Shown here: positions 1 to 6,181 of the stretch, piece after piece
Numbering within the stretch: position 1 is the first letter of the stretch
Layout: every line of letters starts with the position of its first letter
From: a virus
Reading direction: 5' to 3' (one strand)
DNA: 35,006 nucleotides
IMG/VR virus record: IMGVR_UViG_3300008451_000413
Coordinates: 1-35,006 of that record
The notes under the pieces: generated by a model
The model's database searches: none
What the model saw: the letters and a program-made list of their open reading frames with translations, nothing else
Told to the model about the DNA's origin: nothing
Position numbers and translations under genes: made by a program

Positions 1-83
1 GCCGACCAACCTAGATAGCCTACTGTGTACATCAGTGCAGCTATCAAAAACGTGCGGTAGGCTAAAACTACAAATAGTTTCAT
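1..83 (-). CDS. Small membrane protein, 5' part (continues at 35006)
   Basis: This is the 5' part of a short minus-strand gene starting at ATG 83 and still open at base 1. It encodes a hydrophobic segment beginning MKLFVVLAYRTFLIAALMY. Its ATG overlaps the TGA stop of the upstream gene (ATGA, 80-83). Joined to the right end of the window the frame stays open (bases 35006-34952) and gives a 45-residue protein with two hydrophobic segments. That protein stops in an ATGA overlap with the gene starting at 34955. Function is unknown; it is probably an inner-membrane peptide of the leftward early operon. Confidence 0.7.
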   Translation of the reverse strand, partial: MKLFVVLAYRTFLIAALMYTVGYLGWS

Positions 84-193
84 TTGCCAGGCTCCTTTGT
101 GCTGGGTGCTGCGGCCAGCATTGCTTTGTAGATGCAGACTGCGACAGTTCCCTTTGGCGGGGTGTGGTCTACGTCTGGTACTTCCTTGGTCAA
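80..193 (-). CDS. Small hypothetical protein, start uncertain (TTG)
   Basis: The 37-codon reading frame is drawn from TTG at 193. Its stop TGA overlaps the next ATG in the ATGA pattern seen throughout this operon, which argues that it is translated. No clear Shine-Dalgarno precedes the TTG. Upstream the frame runs without interruption into the TAG stop (212-214) of the preceding membrane-protein gene, so the segment may be a separate gene translated by reinitiation or the tail of a protein interrupted by an amber codon. The peptide is soluble, with a DVDHTPPKG stretch then an alanine-rich helix. Function is unknown. Confidence 0.45.
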   Translation of the reverse strand: MTKEVPDVDHTPPKGTVAVCIYKAMLAAAPSTKEPGK

Positions 194-211
194 CCAATCA
201 GTTATCTGGCA

Positions 212-361
212 CTACAAGTTGCCAAACTTTTCAGCCCACCACCATCCGGTCTTTAGCGCAATCCATATAGCACCGGCAAGCAGCCCGATCAGCAGAAATG
301 GTGACGCGAAGAAGCCAAAAAGCACGATGTAAATGATTTTCGAGTAAATGTTTGGTTTCAT
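212..361 (-). CDS. Small membrane protein (49 aa)
   Basis: ATG at 361 is preceded by GGAGAGAAACC, a good ribosome-binding site, and overlaps the TGA stop of the Ea22-like gene (ATGA, 358-361). The product has a basic N-terminus (MKPNIYSK), a long hydrophobic segment at about residues 9-36 containing a proline, then a tryptophan-rich amphipathic end (KTGWWWAEKFGNL). It looks like a one- or two-span inner-membrane peptide. It ends in TAG, and the same frame stays open after the TAG into the next small gene. No family is recognised. Confidence 0.7.
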   Translation of the reverse strand: MKPNIYSKIIYIVLFGFFASPFLLIGLLAGAIWIALKTGWWWAEKFGNL

Positions 362-1188
362 GGTTTCTCTCCAGTTTGTTCACCAGCCCGATAACCGGGC
401 GTTCGACTCTGCGTTACACCCTGGCCCCATGGTGTATTCCTTTCATACGGCAGACTTGATTGAAAGGGAATTACTACTCGCTCAACTTTCACCGATTGGC
501 TTGGCTGCGCCTGTTGGCATTCGTAGCAAACCGCGTATTTGCGCTCAGGTACATTTTTCGGGGAATCCGTGTCCCCCATGTGCCCACCGCACTTCGCGCA
601 GTAATAGGGCGTCTGATAGCCGCTTGACACAGAGTTGTCGTGCCCATAGTCGGTCTTTTCGTTTGGACGGTCTACGTTGTGCGGGTTGTCGTTTTCCGGC
701 TGGAATGGCTCCACCGGGGATGCGCCTGATGCTGCGAACAACGGCATCTCGCCGGTAACATTCGATCGGCTAATATTTAACTGCCAGTAGCCACCCTCAC
801 CTTTGGCTTTGACGTAATACCGCCACGCCACCGGCTCCTGCTTCTCCAACTCAGCCAGCCGCGCAAGTGCTTGGTCACGCTCCGCAGCGACAACATTGCA
901 GTGGTCGGAGTAGTATTTGCGTATGCGCTTTGCATCTTCCTTGAACCGCAAAAGCTCAGCCTGCAAAGCTTCCAGCTTGTCCAGCAGCGCAATAACCGTA
1001 GCAGGTTGGGCGGCTGCAATGTAGTTGCGGTTGTCTTCTTCTGGTTCGTACTTTCCTAGCGTGGCTTCAACACGGGCAATACGGTGTTCGCCCACAAATA
1101 CGCCATGGTGCTTAGATTTCCATTCACCCGGCGTAGCAGCCTCAGCCAGCGCCCGCAAGTGCGAAAAGTCTTGTGTGTCTGTGGTCAT
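358..1188 (-). CDS. Ea22-like phage early protein
   Basis: A 276-residue protein opening with LRALAEAATPGEWKS, the usual N-terminal signature of Ead/Ea22-like accessory proteins of lambdoid phages. A predicted coiled coil follows at about residues 65-118. Next is an EPVAWRYY module (118-150) that recurs in many phage early proteins. A putative zinc ribbon has CxxC pairs at 197/200 and 221/224. The modular make-up (N-terminal box, coiled coil, EPVAW box, zinc ribbon) is typical of this mosaic family, whose function is not established. ATG 1188 has AAGGAA upstream. It lies late in the leftward operon and is coupled to the next small membrane protein by an ATGA overlap. Confidence 0.7.
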   Translation of the reverse strand: MTTDTQDFSHLRALAEAATPGEWKSKHHGVFVGEHRIARVEATLGKYEPEEDNRNYIAAAQPATVIALLDKLEALQAELLRFKEDAKRIRKYYSDHCNVVAAERDQALARLAELEKQEPVAWRYYVKAKGEGGYWQLNISRSNVTGEMPLFAASGASPVEPFQPENDNPHNVDRPNEKTDYGHDNSVSSGYQTPYYCAKCGGHMGDTDSPKNVPERKYAVCYECQQAQPSQSVKVERVVIPFQSSLPYERNTPWGQGVTQSRTPGYRAGEQTGEKP

Positions 1189-1203
1189 GGTGTCAGTTCC
1201 TTG

Positions 1204-1317
1204 TTATCTAAATCGCGGGATGCACTCACCGAGCTTTATCACCACCCAGAGGGCCAGAGGAAGAAAGACGATGAAGCCACATACAAAGCCAACGGCAAAA
1301 TAAATCCACTCGGTCAT
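1204..1317 (-). CDS. Small membrane protein (37 aa)
   Basis: The start is ATG 1317 rather than the upstream in-frame ATG, because AAAGGAAACACC precedes it and it overlaps the previous stop (ATGA, 1314-1317). The peptide MTEWIYFAVGF... is almost wholly one transmembrane helix (about residues 4-28) with a short basic C-terminus ending PRFR. No family is recognised. It is one of several such peptides in the leftward operon. Confidence 0.65.
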   Translation of the reverse strand: MTEWIYFAVGFVCGFIVFLPLALWVVIKLGECIPRFR

Positions 1318-1532
1318 GGTGTTTCCTTTTGGATTGCGGCGCTGGGGTAAGTTTTCTGCTCTATAGCAGCCTTGTGAATCCTGCACACTCGTGAATGCCC
1401 GGTGTTTTGCTCTGGCTGCCAGTTGTCAAAATCGCAGTTGCAGCGCATGCCGCTGTTCTTCAGTTCTCGCGCAATATCGCGTAGTGTTGTTGCTGAGTCC
1501 ATCGCAGCGCCTGCGGTTTGTAGGGTGTTCAT
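1314..1532 (-). CDS. Hypothetical early protein (72 aa)
   Basis: The start is taken at ATG 1532, which overlaps the preceding TGA (ATGA, 1529-1532) and follows AAGGGACGCACC; the longer in-frame extension to 1676 overlaps a well-supported gene and is rejected. The protein has an N-terminal helix (SATTLRDIARELKNSG) and a Cys/His-containing middle (CNCDFDNWQPEQ, then HSRVCRIHKAAI) that could bind a metal. The helix-then-CxC...HxxxC layout recurs in phage early proteins but I cannot name a family. Confidence 0.6.
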   Translation of the reverse strand: MNTLQTAGAAMDSATTLRDIARELKNSGMRCNCDFDNWQPEQNTGHSRVCRIHKAAIEQKTYPSAAIQKETP

Positions 1533-1777
1533 GGTGCGTCCCTTGTTGATTTTGGCTTCTCGCAAAGGCCGCGCCATTTGTCGCATTGGTAAGAATAGCT
1601 GGCGTAATCGCCTTTTTTGCAACGTGCTGCTTGATCGGCTGTGAGACACCACCAACTCCATGCAATGCCGTCCCACTTTTGGTAGCCTACTGATGCACCA
1701 GACATAAGCATGTAAACGCCTTTCCGAACTGGCTTTATCGTGCCGTCAAACCACGGTGTTAGTTCTTTTTCGTTCAT
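1529..1777 (-). CDS. Hypothetical phage protein (82 aa)
   Basis: An 82-residue protein starting MNEKELTPWFDGTIKPVRKG. The pattern 'W(F)-DG-KPVRKGVY...YQKWDGIAWSWW' is a small beta-rich module common in proteobacterial phage early regions, with unknown function. Two cysteines in its second half (WWCLTADQAARC) and another pair near the end could bind metal. RBS AAGGAGTTGAG precedes ATG 1777. The gene is coupled to the downstream one by ATGA at 1529-1532. Confidence 0.65.
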   Translation of the reverse strand: MNEKELTPWFDGTIKPVRKGVYMLMSGASVGYQKWDGIAWSWWCLTADQAARCKKGDYASYSYQCDKWRGLCEKPKSTRDAP

Positions 1778-1786
1778 CTCAACTCC

Positions 1787-1909
1787 TTAAATATCGTCAG
1801 TCATCCACCACTTACCAGTAACCACCCTGCACACGCACATAAACACCAGACCCCACAGGGCGATGATTACTGCGCCGACTAGGGCGGCTAGTAGGTGGTG
1901 TGGTTTCAT
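1787..1909 (-). CDS. Small membrane protein (40 aa)
   Basis: A short gene read from ATG 1909, overlapping the upstream zinc-ribbon gene's TGA by four bases (1906-1909) and ending TAA at 1787, nine bases before the next ATG. The product begins MKPHHLLAALVGAVIIALWG, has one strong transmembrane helix at about residues 6-30, and ends in a soluble tail (TGKWWMTDDI). Spacing and overlap fit the tightly packed operon. No family is recognised. Confidence 0.65.
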   Translation of the reverse strand: MKPHHLLAALVGAVIIALWGLVFMCVCRVVTGKWWMTDDI

Positions 1910-2112
1910 AAACTCTGCCAATCCGGCCTGCTATCAGCACACAAATTCATCCAGCCGGTGTACTGCTTTGGCGTCTTGACCTGTTCACGCCTAGCCTTGT
2001 CTTTAATGCTCCGGCAAAGGTTGCACATTGATCTAGGGCGGTTGTTCCCGTCCTGAGTTGCAAAGTGAACGACAGGCTCAGACTTTCCGCAGCATTTGCA
2101 TGTGTGGGGCAT
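1906..2112 (-). CDS. Zinc-ribbon protein (68 aa)
   Basis: Small protein with CKCCGK at residues 5-10 and CNLC near residues 30-33, a four-cysteine zinc ribbon, followed by a basic helix (RSIKDKARREQVK). This is the usual N-terminal ribbon of HNH-type and other phage nucleic-acid-binding proteins, but no HNH motif follows. AAGGTGAAGCC precedes ATG 2112. It lies directly downstream of recT with a 12-bp gap. A DNA-binding accessory role is inferred only. Confidence 0.65.
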   Translation of the reverse strand: MPHTCKCCGKSEPVVHFATQDGNNRPRSMCNLCRSIKDKARREQVKTPKQYTGWMNLCADSRPDWQSL

Positions 2113-2124
2113 GGCTTCACCTTG

Positions 2125-3123
2125 TTAATCTGTTTGCAATTCGTGTAGCGCTTTGTCCTGTGCTTCCATCGCAACGCGGTGTTTATTTAGTGCTGTGCGC
2201 AACTTGGATGGCAACTTGCCCCACAGGAATAAACGTTCTTCCTGATCTTCAACGCCGATGTACTCGCCATACGCGCCAACAATGTCTTCTGTGTTGAATC
2301 GCTCAATGACGGCACTCGCTACGGCTTCCAAAATCTGCTTACGATCAACCGAAAGATCGTCACCGATGCCGCCTAACGCTGGCTGCTTCACTGCGATGAT
2401 TTCGCCCATTGCCTTGACCGGCGCGGCAAGCTCTGCGAGTCCTTCGCCTGAATCGGTGTTCAGATGGTGAATAGCAGCGGCCAAGCGATCAGACTTCGGC
2501 CAATACTTGTATGCCTGTTTCACACAGGTCTTCTTAATCATCTCGCCTTCGTCAGATGCCCACGGACCTTTTTTACCGTTCTTCCAGGCGCTTGACCGAT
2601 CACGGATTGAGTACACATCCCCGATTGACATTGTGTGTGTTAGATATTCACCGTCCGAAGTCTTGACAACAACGTACACGCCGACCAGCACACCACGCTC
2701 AGTAGAGAACGGGTTGAACGAGTGCACGGGCGGCTTGTCGTACCCAATGAGTGCAAATGCATCGCTAGAGTAAACAAGCGCGGCCTGCGCCCATTTAACG
2801 GCACCGGCAGACATTGCCAAGTCCATTAAGCCCATGTAGCTAATGTCTAGGCATATCTTGCGATCACGTGGGACTAGATACGCCTGCTTTTTGGCAGGGT
2901 TCAAACTAATGCCAATGGCTGCAATGTTGGTTACTGCATCAATGACCGACTGTCGGTTATTCATTGCCGTAGTCATTGCAAAATCATTTGCCGACAGTAG
3001 CTGCATGGCAAACCCGGCTTCACGTTCAAAGCTGATCGACTTGTCAGCTAGTACGGTGTCAAACTGTTCTCGGACGCTGTAAATGTCGCCTGAGATTGTT
3101 GTTAGTGCTTGTGCTGAGTTCAT
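2125..3123 (-). CDS. recT: RecT-family single-strand annealing protein
   Basis: The 332-residue product has the RecT family core: AIGISLNPAKKQAYLVPR (about 69-86), the CLDISYMGLMDLAMSAG strand/helix (91-107) and the later WASDEGEMIKKTCVKQAYKYWP block. RecT proteins anneal complementary single strands and promote strand invasion in phage recombination and concatemer formation. ATG 3123 has GAGGTGAAGGC upstream and overlaps the preceding TGA (ATGA). No RecE- or exonuclease-like partner is seen beside it. The C-terminal region after about residue 240 is family-variable. Confidence 0.92.
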   Translation of the reverse strand: MNSAQALTTISGDIYSVREQFDTVLADKSISFEREAGFAMQLLSANDFAMTTAMNNRQSVIDAVTNIAAIGISLNPAKKQAYLVPRDRKICLDISYMGLMDLAMSAGAVKWAQAALVYSSDAFALIGYDKPPVHSFNPFSTERGVLVGVYVVVKTSDGEYLTHTMSIGDVYSIRDRSSAWKNGKKGPWASDEGEMIKKTCVKQAYKYWPKSDRLAAAIHHLNTDSGEGLAELAAPVKAMGEIIAVKQPALGGIGDDLSVDRKQILEAVASAVIERFNTEDIVGAYGEYIGVEDQEERLFLWGKLPSKLRTALNKHRVAMEAQDKALHELQTD

Positions 3124-3302
3124 GCCTTCACCTCTACTAGTGTTCCAAAATCATCCACAACCGCACGGCCATCTTTAGAGAACTGCGAGTGACCGCAGAC
3201 CCACCATTTGCCCCATGCTTCGTTTAATGGCCTCCACCAGCTAAACGCGCCGGAAAATCCGCGTGCGTCTTCTACATATCCTTTTTTCATTTCATACCCC
3301 AT
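3120..3302 (-). CDS. Hypothetical protein upstream of recT (60 aa)
   Basis: Short protein rich in tryptophan and glycine (FSGAFSWWRPLNEAWGKWW, then VCGHSQFSKDGR), possibly a small beta-fold. Two starts are possible: ATG 3302 (GGAG eight bases upstream) and ATG 3290 (GGGG upstream). The longer form is drawn. It overlaps the previous gene by 16 bp and recT by ATGA, so it is probably translated in step with recT. No recognised family. Confidence 0.6.
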   Translation of the reverse strand: MGYEMKKGYVEDARGFSGAFSWWRPLNEAWGKWWVCGHSQFSKDGRAVVDDFGTLVEVKA

Positions 3303-3493
3303 TGGTTAGCTCCAGCCCGTACCCGTGGCCGGTTGTTGTTGTCTTCGTTCGTGCGCTTAAGCATTTCCTCTACATCGCGCTTTGCCTGTTGTTCTTCCTG
3401 CTCTGCGCTTGGCAACTGGCTATCAAGCCACCAGATAGCGCCAACGATGAACACGAACAGTAGGGCGAGTGGAATTAGTCCGGCGTAAGTCAT
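3287..3493 (-). CDS. Single-span membrane protein with charged tail (68 aa)
   Basis: ATG 3493 is chosen because it overlaps the previous stop (ATGA, 3490-3493) and follows GGGGGGAT. Residues 3-24 form a transmembrane helix (YAGLIPLALLFVFIVGAIWW). Residues 27-55 are a highly charged helix (SAEQEEQQAKRDVEEMLK) ending in a basic, asparagine-rich tail. The layout (N-terminal anchor, cytoplasmic helix) is common for small phage membrane proteins but gives no function. Confidence 0.6.
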   Translation of the reverse strand: MTYAGLIPLALLFVFIVGAIWWLDSQLPSAEQEEQQAKRDVEEMLKRTNEDNNNRPRVRAGANQWGMK

Positions 3494-3588
3494 ACATCCC
3501 CCCACACAAAAACACAGTGATAAAGAGTGACCATCGCTGCAAGATAGGTGCAGCACAGAACGCGCTCGTAAGCGGTTAGCTTTTTCAT
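3490..3588 (-). CDS. Very small hydrophobic protein (32 aa)
   Basis: ATG 3588 (upstream GGAGAGCAGGA) overlaps the preceding stop (ATGA, 3585-3588), and the TGA at 3490 overlaps the next ATG in the same way. The peptide begins MKKLTAYERVLCCTYLAAM and continues with a hydrophobic stretch (VTLYHCVFVW). It is probably membrane-associated. The double ATGA linkage and good RBS support real translation despite the size. Confidence 0.6.
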   Translation of the reverse strand: MKKLTAYERVLCCTYLAAMVTLYHCVFVWGDV

Positions 3589-4001
3589 TCCTGCTCTCCA
3601 ATCGGGTCTGCGTCATCAGAACGCTCGTCTTGCAATTGCTCAATTGCATCAGCCCAAGAATCGGCGTAAGCCGTCGCAAGTGCTTCGCGGTACGCTGCAA
3701 CCAATGGGCAGTCAGAGCGCTCCAGAAGGGTCATCAGTGCAGCCTCTGGGCCTGTATTGCTGCTGTAGTCCCGCACTACTTCAACCAGCGGATACTGGTC
3801 AATGAATCCACCGACAGCAGCACCGCGAAACTTGACGAACGGCACCGACAAGCTAGATGCGCTGACCTTGCGAATTGATTCGGTCAAAGTCTCTGTAATC
3901 TCGTCACGCACTCGGGTCGATTTGTCTTTGCCGTAGAAGCGGTTTAGCTCTGCGTCAGTGGGTGCTCTGTCCCATGCTGTGGTTGGCATACGTGCATTCA
4001 T
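3585..4001 (-). CDS. Hypothetical early protein (138 aa)
   Basis: The start is placed at ATG 4001 (MNARMPTTAWDRAPTD), preceded by GAGGGCGGAATC; an upstream in-frame ATG at 4037 would overlap the previous gene and lacks such a site. The protein is mixed alpha/beta and acidic at its C-terminus (QLQDERSDDADPIGEQE). A cluster of Arg/Asp/Glu around residues 25-45 (KDKSTRVRDEITETLTESIRK) suggests a helix. No family is recognised. It is the second gene of the leftward operon. Confidence 0.6.
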   Translation of the reverse strand: MNARMPTTAWDRAPTDAELNRFYGKDKSTRVRDEITETLTESIRKVSASSLSVPFVKFRGAAVGGFIDQYPLVEVVRDYSSNTGPEAALMTLLERSDCPLVAAYREALATAYADSWADAIEQLQDERSDDADPIGEQE

Positions 4002-4011
4002 GATTCCGCCC

Positions 4012-4260
4012 TCAATACTTGACGTTGTGAGAATCAAAAAAGGCGCGAGCCGACTCAGTCACAAAGTCACTGTCAGCAAGAATTGATTGAACCGAGCCAA
4101 ACCAGTGATTAATAAACTCGTCAGTAAATTGGCCTTGTACAAAGCTGCCGCCAAGAGTTGCAGCAGCGTTATCGCAAGCCAGTCCATCTACATCCATAAC
4201 GCCAAGGCACCGAGTCCGCTGGCACATTTCAAATAATTCACGCTTTGTTGGGTTGGTCAT
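4012..4260 (-). CDS. First gene of leftward operon, hypothetical (82 aa)
   Basis: ATG 4260 has AGGAG nine bases upstream and lies about 28 bp downstream of the transcription start inferred from the leftward promoter. The upstream in-frame ATG at 4323 lies inside the promoter itself and is rejected. The product is acidic with four cysteines in its first half. It has no membrane span and no recognised motif. As the first gene of the operon it could be regulatory, but nothing in the sequence shows this. Confidence 0.6.
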   Translation of the reverse strand: MTNPTKRELFEMCQRTRCLGVMDVDGLACDNAAATLGGSFVQGQFTDEFINHWFGSVQSILADSDFVTESARAFFDSHNVKY

Positions 4261-4294
4261 TTCGCTACTCCTGGTTGTTTGCTGCGATGTAGAG

Positions 4295-4323
4295 ACTGTA
4301 ATACGCAAATAAGCGCAACGCAA
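4295..4323 (-). promoter_or_regulatory. Leftward early promoter (PL-like)
   Basis: Reading the minus strand, TTGCGT (4323-4318), a 17-bp spacer and TACAGT (4300-4295) form a reasonable sigma70-type promoter. The inferred start near 4288 precedes the first leftward gene. The element GCGTATTAC overlaps the first half of the -10, at the same register as in the divergent rightward promoter. Confidence 0.6.
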
Positions 4324-4382
4324 TAGGTTTTTGCAAATAAATTAAAAATAAATCGCTTGCGATGTTGCAAAAAGCGTATTAC
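4298..4382. promoter_or_regulatory. Paired 9-bp operator candidates GTAATACGC / GCGTATTAC
   Basis: GTAATACGC at 4298-4306 and its exact reverse complement GCGTATTAC at 4374-4382 flank a 67-bp, AT-rich centre. Each copy overlaps three bases of its promoter's -10 box. The symmetric placement is what a repressor acting on both divergent promoters would need. The small ribbon-helix-helix-like protein encoded immediately to the right is the natural candidate ligand (inference). Confidence 0.55.
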
Positions 4383-4385
4383 TAT
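4357..4385 (+). promoter_or_regulatory. Rightward early promoter (leaderless start)
   Basis: TTGCGA (4357-4362), a 17-bp spacer and TACTAT (4380-4385) form a good sigma70-type promoter. The expected start is 6-8 bases after the -10, at 4391-4393, which coincides with the ATG of the first gene at 4393. The mRNA would then be leaderless or nearly so, as for lambda cI from PRM. Confidence 0.65.
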
Positions 4386-4392
4386 CTACCGC

Positions 4393-4545
4393 ATGAAAAC
4401 AAATCAACCAACTGTAAACAACAGCATACGCCTTCCGGTATCCTACTGGGCCAAGCTGCGTGCTGTGTGGCAAAAATCAGGCGGCGGATGGTTATTAAAA
4501 GCCATTGACCGGGAACATAAACGCATTTTTGGGGCGACCAAATGA
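4393..4545 (+). CDS. Ribbon-helix-helix-like regulator (50 aa)
   Basis: A 50-residue basic protein, close to Arc repressor in size. NSIRLP at about residues 10-15 looks like the DNA-contacting beta strand. Two helices follow: VSYWAKLRAVWQKSG, then GGWLLKAIDREHKRIFG. No RBS precedes ATG 4393 and the promoter -10 ends only 7 bases upstream, so translation is probably leaderless; an in-frame ATG at 4357 lies in the -35 and is rejected. Position between mirror-image promoters suggests that it represses one or both. The fold assignment rests on pattern only. It overlaps the lipoprotein gene by ATGA. Confidence 0.6.
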   Translation: MKTNQPTVNNSIRLPVSYWAKLRAVWQKSGGGWLLKAIDREHKRIFGATK

Positions 4546-5399
4546 AACACGCCCTAGCCCTTGCCGTATCTATCCTAGTCGCTGGCTGTGGCGCTCAGTC
4601 AAAGCCGCTGAATATCTGCATGCAACCAAGTGACCGCGTGATTGCAATGGCGAACTGTGACGCAGTTATCCAGCCACTCGGCGAGACGGACCCCATTAAG
4701 TCAGCAGCAGCACAAGCCGCACTAGGCCCAAACGTGATCGGCTGGACCCTTGGCGAAGTGCCAAACGAAAAAGCACGCGCTCAAGGTGCGATCACTGATG
4801 ACATGGTTGCACGCGCTCCGGCTCTATTGGCTGAAATGGCGAAGTACCCAAACATCAAGTGGGTTTTTGTAGCTGATGAACTGGGATGGTGCGACACAAA
4901 GACATGCCTGTATGACTACCTTCCGCAACTGGTCTACAAGGCACGTCTAGCACGTGCAGCGGGTAAGAAGGTTCTTATCTCCATGCAGCCCGGCATCTTG
5001 ACGCAGTACCCCGATGCAGTAGTGGACGGCATCAATGAAGTGGACGGGATTGTTTTTGACATTTACCCATCCATTCCTTACCCCGCCGACTTCGGCAATT
5101 GCAAGCTGAACGACAACCCCTATTCGACTGCGCTGCATTGCTCTGTTGAACGAGTCCGGCGCATGGGCTTCAAGGGCGCGATTGTCTATGCCGCTCAGGG
5201 CTTCAAGCTGACCACAGACGACGACACATGGCTCAAGAAACAACTGCTTCTACAGCAGGAAACCCTGCACAACGCCACAGCTTACGGCGCTGATGCGGTA
5301 GTCGTTTTCGGATGCCACAAAGACGCCTATTTAGAGCGCGTTGAACCCAATTTGGTGCCTCTATGCGGCACTCAATACGAAGCGTTAGTAACACCATAA
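4542..5399 (+). CDS. Lipoprotein with barrel-like (glycosidase-like) domain
   Basis: A 285-residue protein with an N-terminal signal (MKHALALAVSI) and lipobox LVAG|C, lipidated Cys16, and Gly at +2, which permits outer-membrane sorting. Eight other cysteines (26, 39, 117, 122, 187, 200, 258, 275) suggest periplasmic disulfides. Repeated strand/helix units such as VIGWTLGE, IKWVFVADE (D112/E113), KVLISMQPG, GIVFDIYPS (D173), GAIVYAAQG and AVVVFGC suggest a TIM-barrel fold with acidic strand-end residues, as in glycoside hydrolases. It is co-transcribed with the regulator (ATGA overlap) from the early promoter. Surface modification or superinfection exclusion is plausible but unproven. The family is not identified. 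Confidence 0.6.
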   Translation: MKHALALAVSILVAGCGAQSKPLNICMQPSDRVIAMANCDAVIQPLGETDPIKSAAAQAALGPNVIGWTLGEVPNEKARAQGAITDDMVARAPALLAEMAKYPNIKWVFVADELGWCDTKTCLYDYLPQLVYKARLARAAGKKVLISMQPGILTQYPDAVVDGINEVDGIVFDIYPSIPYPADFGNCKLNDNPYSTALHCSVERVRRMGFKGAIVYAAQGFKLTTDDDTWLKKQLLLQQETLHNATAYGADAVVVFGCHKDAYLERVEPNLVPLCGTQYEALVTP

Positions 5400-5412
5400 A
5401 AGGAGTAGAGAT

Positions 5413-5676
5413 ATGAATTGCAAAGAAGGTGATTTGGCGATTGTTGTTACCAGCTACCACAACAACCACGGAAAGATTGTTAGATGCTTGAAATGCGTGA
5501 CCTATCAATTTTTCTATACAGGAAAACAGGCGGCATGGATTACTGAGCCTATGTTGTCAAACGCTGCTGGAAATGAAATCCCGACAGCGGACCATCAACT
5601 TCGCCCAATCCGCAACGAACCCGGCGCAGACGAAACCCTTAGCTGGAAAGACGTCCCGCAAGAGGTGGCAGCATGA
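5413..5676 (+). CDS. Hypothetical phage protein, small beta-barrel type (87 aa)
   Basis: MNCKEGDLAIVVTSYHNNHGKIV resembles a small beta-barrel (KOW/SH3-like) opening. A CLKC pair comes at about residues 25-28 and a conserved-looking tail (GNEIPTADHQLRPI, then DETLSWKDVP) follows. Proteins of this pattern are common in proteobacterial phage early regions and have unknown function. AAAGGAGTAGAGAT precedes ATG 5413. It is coupled to the next gene by ATGA. Confidence 0.7.
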   Translation: MNCKEGDLAIVVTSYHNNHGKIVRCLKCVTYQFFYTGKQAAWITEPMLSNAAGNEIPTADHQLRPIRNEPGADETLSWKDVPQEVAA

Positions 5677-5942
5677 ACTTCGCCAAACCTCTCGGCCCTT
5701 TTGCGATCTTGTACGAAACACGCAAGACACCAGCACCCGCGCCACGCAAGAAAAAATACAAGACCAAGCAAGAGCGTGCAGTCATTGCTCTGGAAACACC
5801 AGCAGAACGCCGCACACGCCATGCAGCAGAGCGACAAGCAGCGATGGCTGCGATTCTGCGCAAGAACCCCTATTCCGAGATCGCCATATCAACCCCTGGC
5901 GCAGCAGACCGCGCTAACGCACTACGGAGAGCAGCTATATGA
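5673..5942 (+). CDS. Basic hypothetical protein (89 aa)
   Basis: Lysine/arginine-rich protein: PAPAPRKKKYKTKQERAV (about 20-37) is followed by alanine/arginine-rich helices (PAERRTRHAAERQAAMAAI). It starts and ends in 4-bp overlaps with its neighbours. The charge suggests nucleic-acid binding, but no motif proves it. A larger frame on the same strand (5573-5917) is taken as its shadow. Confidence 0.6.
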   Translation: MNFAKPLGPFAILYETRKTPAPAPRKKKYKTKQERAVIALETPAERRTRHAAERQAAMAAILRKNPYSEIAISTPGAADRANALRRAAI

Positions 5943-6151
5943 CTCAGCATGAACAACTAGCAAAAGTCCTGCGCATATGGACTTCGCCCATTGATGCATT
6001 GAAGAAGGTAGGAACTATGAAGCTGGCAACACGCATTGGAGAAATGCGCCGCGCTGGATATGAGATTCAAGACCGTTGGGTTGAAGCCAATGGGAAACGT
6101 TTCAAGGCATATCGCCTGAAAGCAAAAGCCGCTACCTGCGCCAACAAGTAA
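5939..6151 (+). CDS. Helix-turn-helix domain protein (70 aa)
   Basis: The sequence ISPxDAL-like (TSPIDALKKVGTMKLATRIG) followed by EMRRAGYEIQDRW and KAYRL matches the small phage winged-helix domain (HTH_39 type) in which LA.RI..LRR.GY is the recognition region. It is probably a DNA-binding accessory or transcription factor of the early region. ATG 5939 overlaps the previous stop. Confidence 0.65.
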   Translation: MTQHEQLAKVLRIWTSPIDALKKVGTMKLATRIGEMRRAGYEIQDRWVEANGKRFKAYRLKAKAATCANK

Positions 6152-6181
6152 CGGCCTTCTATCACTACCAACAAAGGAAAA

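Noticed and set aside
348-758. 136-aa plus-strand ORF
   Set aside because: Antisense to the Ea22-like gene, with no RBS, and out of keeping with the leftward operon.
5573-5917. 114-aa plus-strand ORF
   Set aside because: It overlaps two better-supported genes joined by an ATGA overlap, and its composition is that of a frame shadow.
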